The notes under the pieces: generated by a model
The model's database searches: none
Seen by the model: only the letters and a program-made list of their open reading frames with translations
Told to the model about the DNA's origin: nothing
Position numbers and translations under genes: made by a program
Assembly: GCA_951812505.1 (NCBI GenBank)
Contig: CATOSI010000003.1
Span: forward strand, 124,001-188,000
Direction of reading: 5' to 3'
DNA length: 64,000 nucleotides
From: an uncultured Dehalococcoidia bacterium
GTDB lineage: Bacteria; Chloroflexota; Dehalococcoidia; Lucifugimonadales; UBA1123
In this document: one piece after another, positions 62,627 through 64,000 of the stretch
Layout: the number at the start of each line of letters is the position of its first letter
Numbering within the stretch: position 1 is the stretch's first letter

Positions 62627-64000
62627 TTGCTAAATTTCTACAACGCTCTGAAACCATATATCATCGTGTTCACCGCCAGCGCCTGCACCCTCATAATCGA
62701 GATCGTCGCGGGCAGGATACTAGCCCCCACCATAGGCGTCTCACTCTACACCTGGACTAGCATCATCGGCATAGTGCTTGCCGGGATCAGCCTCGGCAAC
62801 TACCTCGGTGGTCGCGTAGCGGACAGATACCCTTATCCTAAAACCCTTGGCATCATACTCCTGGCGAGCGGTGTCGCCAGCATCGCCATTCTGCCCATAG
62901 ACCATTTCGCCTCCGACTCGTTCCTGCCCCTTCCCATAATACCGCGTATAGTCATGCTGACCATCACGCTGTTCCTAATTCCCGCCATAATACTTGGGAT
63001 GGTATCTCCCGTGGTCATCAAGCTCAGGCTCTCCGATCTGACCGAGACTGGCAACGTGGTGGGAAAGATTTACGCCGTTTCGACCGCGGGCAGCATTCTG
63101 GGCACGTTCCTGACCGGATTCGTGCTCGTGCAGTTGCTGGGAACACGCCTGGTCATTCTCATCGTATCCCTGATACTCGTCGCTATGGCGGTCATCTTCG
63201 GCAACGTGTGGCGAGCGTGGAGACCGAACGCTGTCCTTGCAGTGTTATTCGTGGCAGTCTTGGGATTCGGCGTGTGGGCGGACGGCCTGGACAACGACTG
63301 CGAGCGCGAGAGCAACTACTACTGCATCAAAGTCAGGGCCCGAGACATAGAAGATCGCGAGGTGCGGATTCTCTACCTGGACGCACTGCTGCACAGCTAC
63401 GTTGACATCAAAGACCCGCTGTTCCTGCACTACTCATACGAAAAGGTCTTCGGCGATATAGCTGCGACGGTGGCGCATAAGAACCCCGATATGGACTCGT
63501 TGTTCATCGGCGGTGGTGGATACACCATGCCCCGGTTCCTGGAGGTCATGTTTCCCGACGTGAGCGTCGAGGTGGTAGAGATAGACCCCGAAGTCACCGA
63601 GGTCGCAACCGAGTATCTCGCGCTTCCTCGGGACACGAGCATAATCACATATACCGAGGATGCCCGCACCAAGCTCCAGGAGTTGCCCAAAGGGAAGTAC
63701 GAGTTCATCGTCGGCGACGCCTTCAACGACGTATCGGTGCCGTATCACCTGACCACTCTGGAATTCAACGAGATGGTGTACGGGCTACTGTCCGAGGATG
63801 GCGTGTACGCGCTCAACATCGTGGACAAGATGCACAGCGGCCGATTTCTGCGCTCTGTGGTCTCGACACTTCAGCAGACGTTCCCATACGTTTACGTGAT
63901 GAGGGACGATACGAACTGGGACGGCGATACCCGTTATACTTTCGTGGTAACAGCCTCACGGCAGCCGATAATGCGCTCCGACATAGTAGACGCCAACCGC
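62627..64000 (+). CDS. Membrane-fused spermidine-synthase-like protein, 3'-truncated by window edge
   Basis: 458 residues are seen. About 1-215 form seven or more hydrophobic spans similar to half of an MFS-type carrier (S-A-C-T-L-I-I-E-I-V-A-G-R near 17-29). The rest is a Rossmann-type methyltransferase fold of the spermidine/polyamine synthase group: L-F-I-G-G-G-G-Y near 290, V-E-V-V-E-I-D-P-E near 312-320, and F-I-V-G-D-A-F-N-D near 362. Fused transporter-synthase proteins of this type are common in Chloroflexota and others; their substrate is unknown. The start TTG 62627 with AGGACGAG nearby is likely; GTG 62528 is another candidate. TGTTGTACAAT upstream is a -10-like site. Confidence 0.8.
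   Translation, partial: MLNFYNALKPYIIVFTASACTLIIEIVAGRILAPTIGVSLYTWTSIIGIVLAGISLGNYLGGRVADRYPYPKTLGIILLASGVASIAILPIDHFASDSFLPLPIIPRIVMLTITLFLIPAIILGMVSPVVIKLRLSDLTETGNVVGKIYAVSTAGSILGTFLTGFVLVQLLGTRLVILIVSLILVAMAVIFGNVWRAWRPNAVLAVLFVAVLGFGVWADGLDNDCERESNYYCIKVRARDIEDREVRILYLDALLHSYVDIKDPLFLHYSYEKVFGDIAATVAHKNPDMDSLFIGGGGYTMPRFLEVMFPDVSVEVVEIDPEVTEVATEYLALPRDTSIITYTEDARTKLQELPKGKYEFIVGDAFNDVSVPYHLTTLEFNEMVYGLLSEDGVYALNIVDKMHSGRFLRSVVSTLQQTFPYVYVMRDDTNWDGDTRYTFVVTASRQPIMRSDIVDANR

Overview
The window reads as a bacterial chromosome segment, GC-rich, with Chloroflexota character. I infer a marine SAR202-like or other Dehalococcoidia-related lineage. The reasons are the mix of luciferase-like flavin oxidoreductases, two divergent enolase-superfamily dehydratases, a duplicated CaiB/BaiF CoA transferase, many MFS exporters, and peptide and amino-acid ABC importers, all typical of that group. 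This is inference from gene content; no rRNA or marker phylogeny is possible here.

Layout. 0-3.5 kb (minus): HAD hydrolase end, purC, five tRNAs (Val-TAC, Arg-GCG, Leu-CAG, Val-CAC, Met-CAT), DinB-like protein, MBL-fold hydrolase. 3.5-10.7 kb: two luciferase-like oxidoreductases and a four-gene polar amino-acid ABC importer (ATPase, two permeases, binding protein) read on the minus strand. 11-17.6 kb: Rieske fusion protein, VapBC-like toxin-antitoxin pair, SMP-30/lactonase, secreted metalloprotease lipoprotein, coiled-coil protein with a possible nuclease-like fold. 17.8-24.3 kb: complete five-gene Dpp/Opp-type peptide importer. 24.6-30.5 kb: catabolic block on the minus strand (MFS, two enolase-superfamily enzymes, DUF1989 protein, yeast-Fcy1-like cytosine deaminase). 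30.7-46 kb: tRNA-Ser, TPP enzyme, lipoproteins, metallophosphoesterase, fused CoA transferase, S9 peptidase, acyl-CoA dehydrogenase-like flavoprotein, NurA-domain protein, 2-hydroxyacid dehydrogenase, retropepsin-like protein. 46.4-48.2 kb: selB. 48.7-56.7 kb: hydrolase, MFS exporters (one a remnant, one frameshifted) and two SDRs. 57-64 kb: acyltransferase, ATPase/DUF4276 cassette with a frameshift, radical-SAM DNA-repair-type protein, an OsmC-family gene with an in-frame TGA, and a membrane-anchored spermidine-synthase-like protein that runs off the edge.

The most interesting points are these. (1) The OsmC-family gene at 61990-62457 (minus) has TGA exactly at the catalytic cysteine position, followed by a 7-bp hairpin at SECIS distance, and selB lies 14 kb away: a probable selenoprotein. 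(2) Four intergenic elements of about 165-175 bp (11.1, 38.0, 48.5, 60.3 kb), each 50-130 bp upstream of a gene, share AT-rich end motifs but carry a different short word repeated in both orientations. I do not recognise this family. (3) A dispersed palindromic repeat has become an in-frame linker inside the fused CoA transferase. (4) MITE-like elements with inverted ends occur at 9.3 and 24.4 kb. (5) A compact possible three-way-junction RNA lies at 54.3 kb.

Three genes carry single frameshifts (53.85, 55.05, 59.7 kb). In an environmental assembly these may be base-calling errors rather than true decay.
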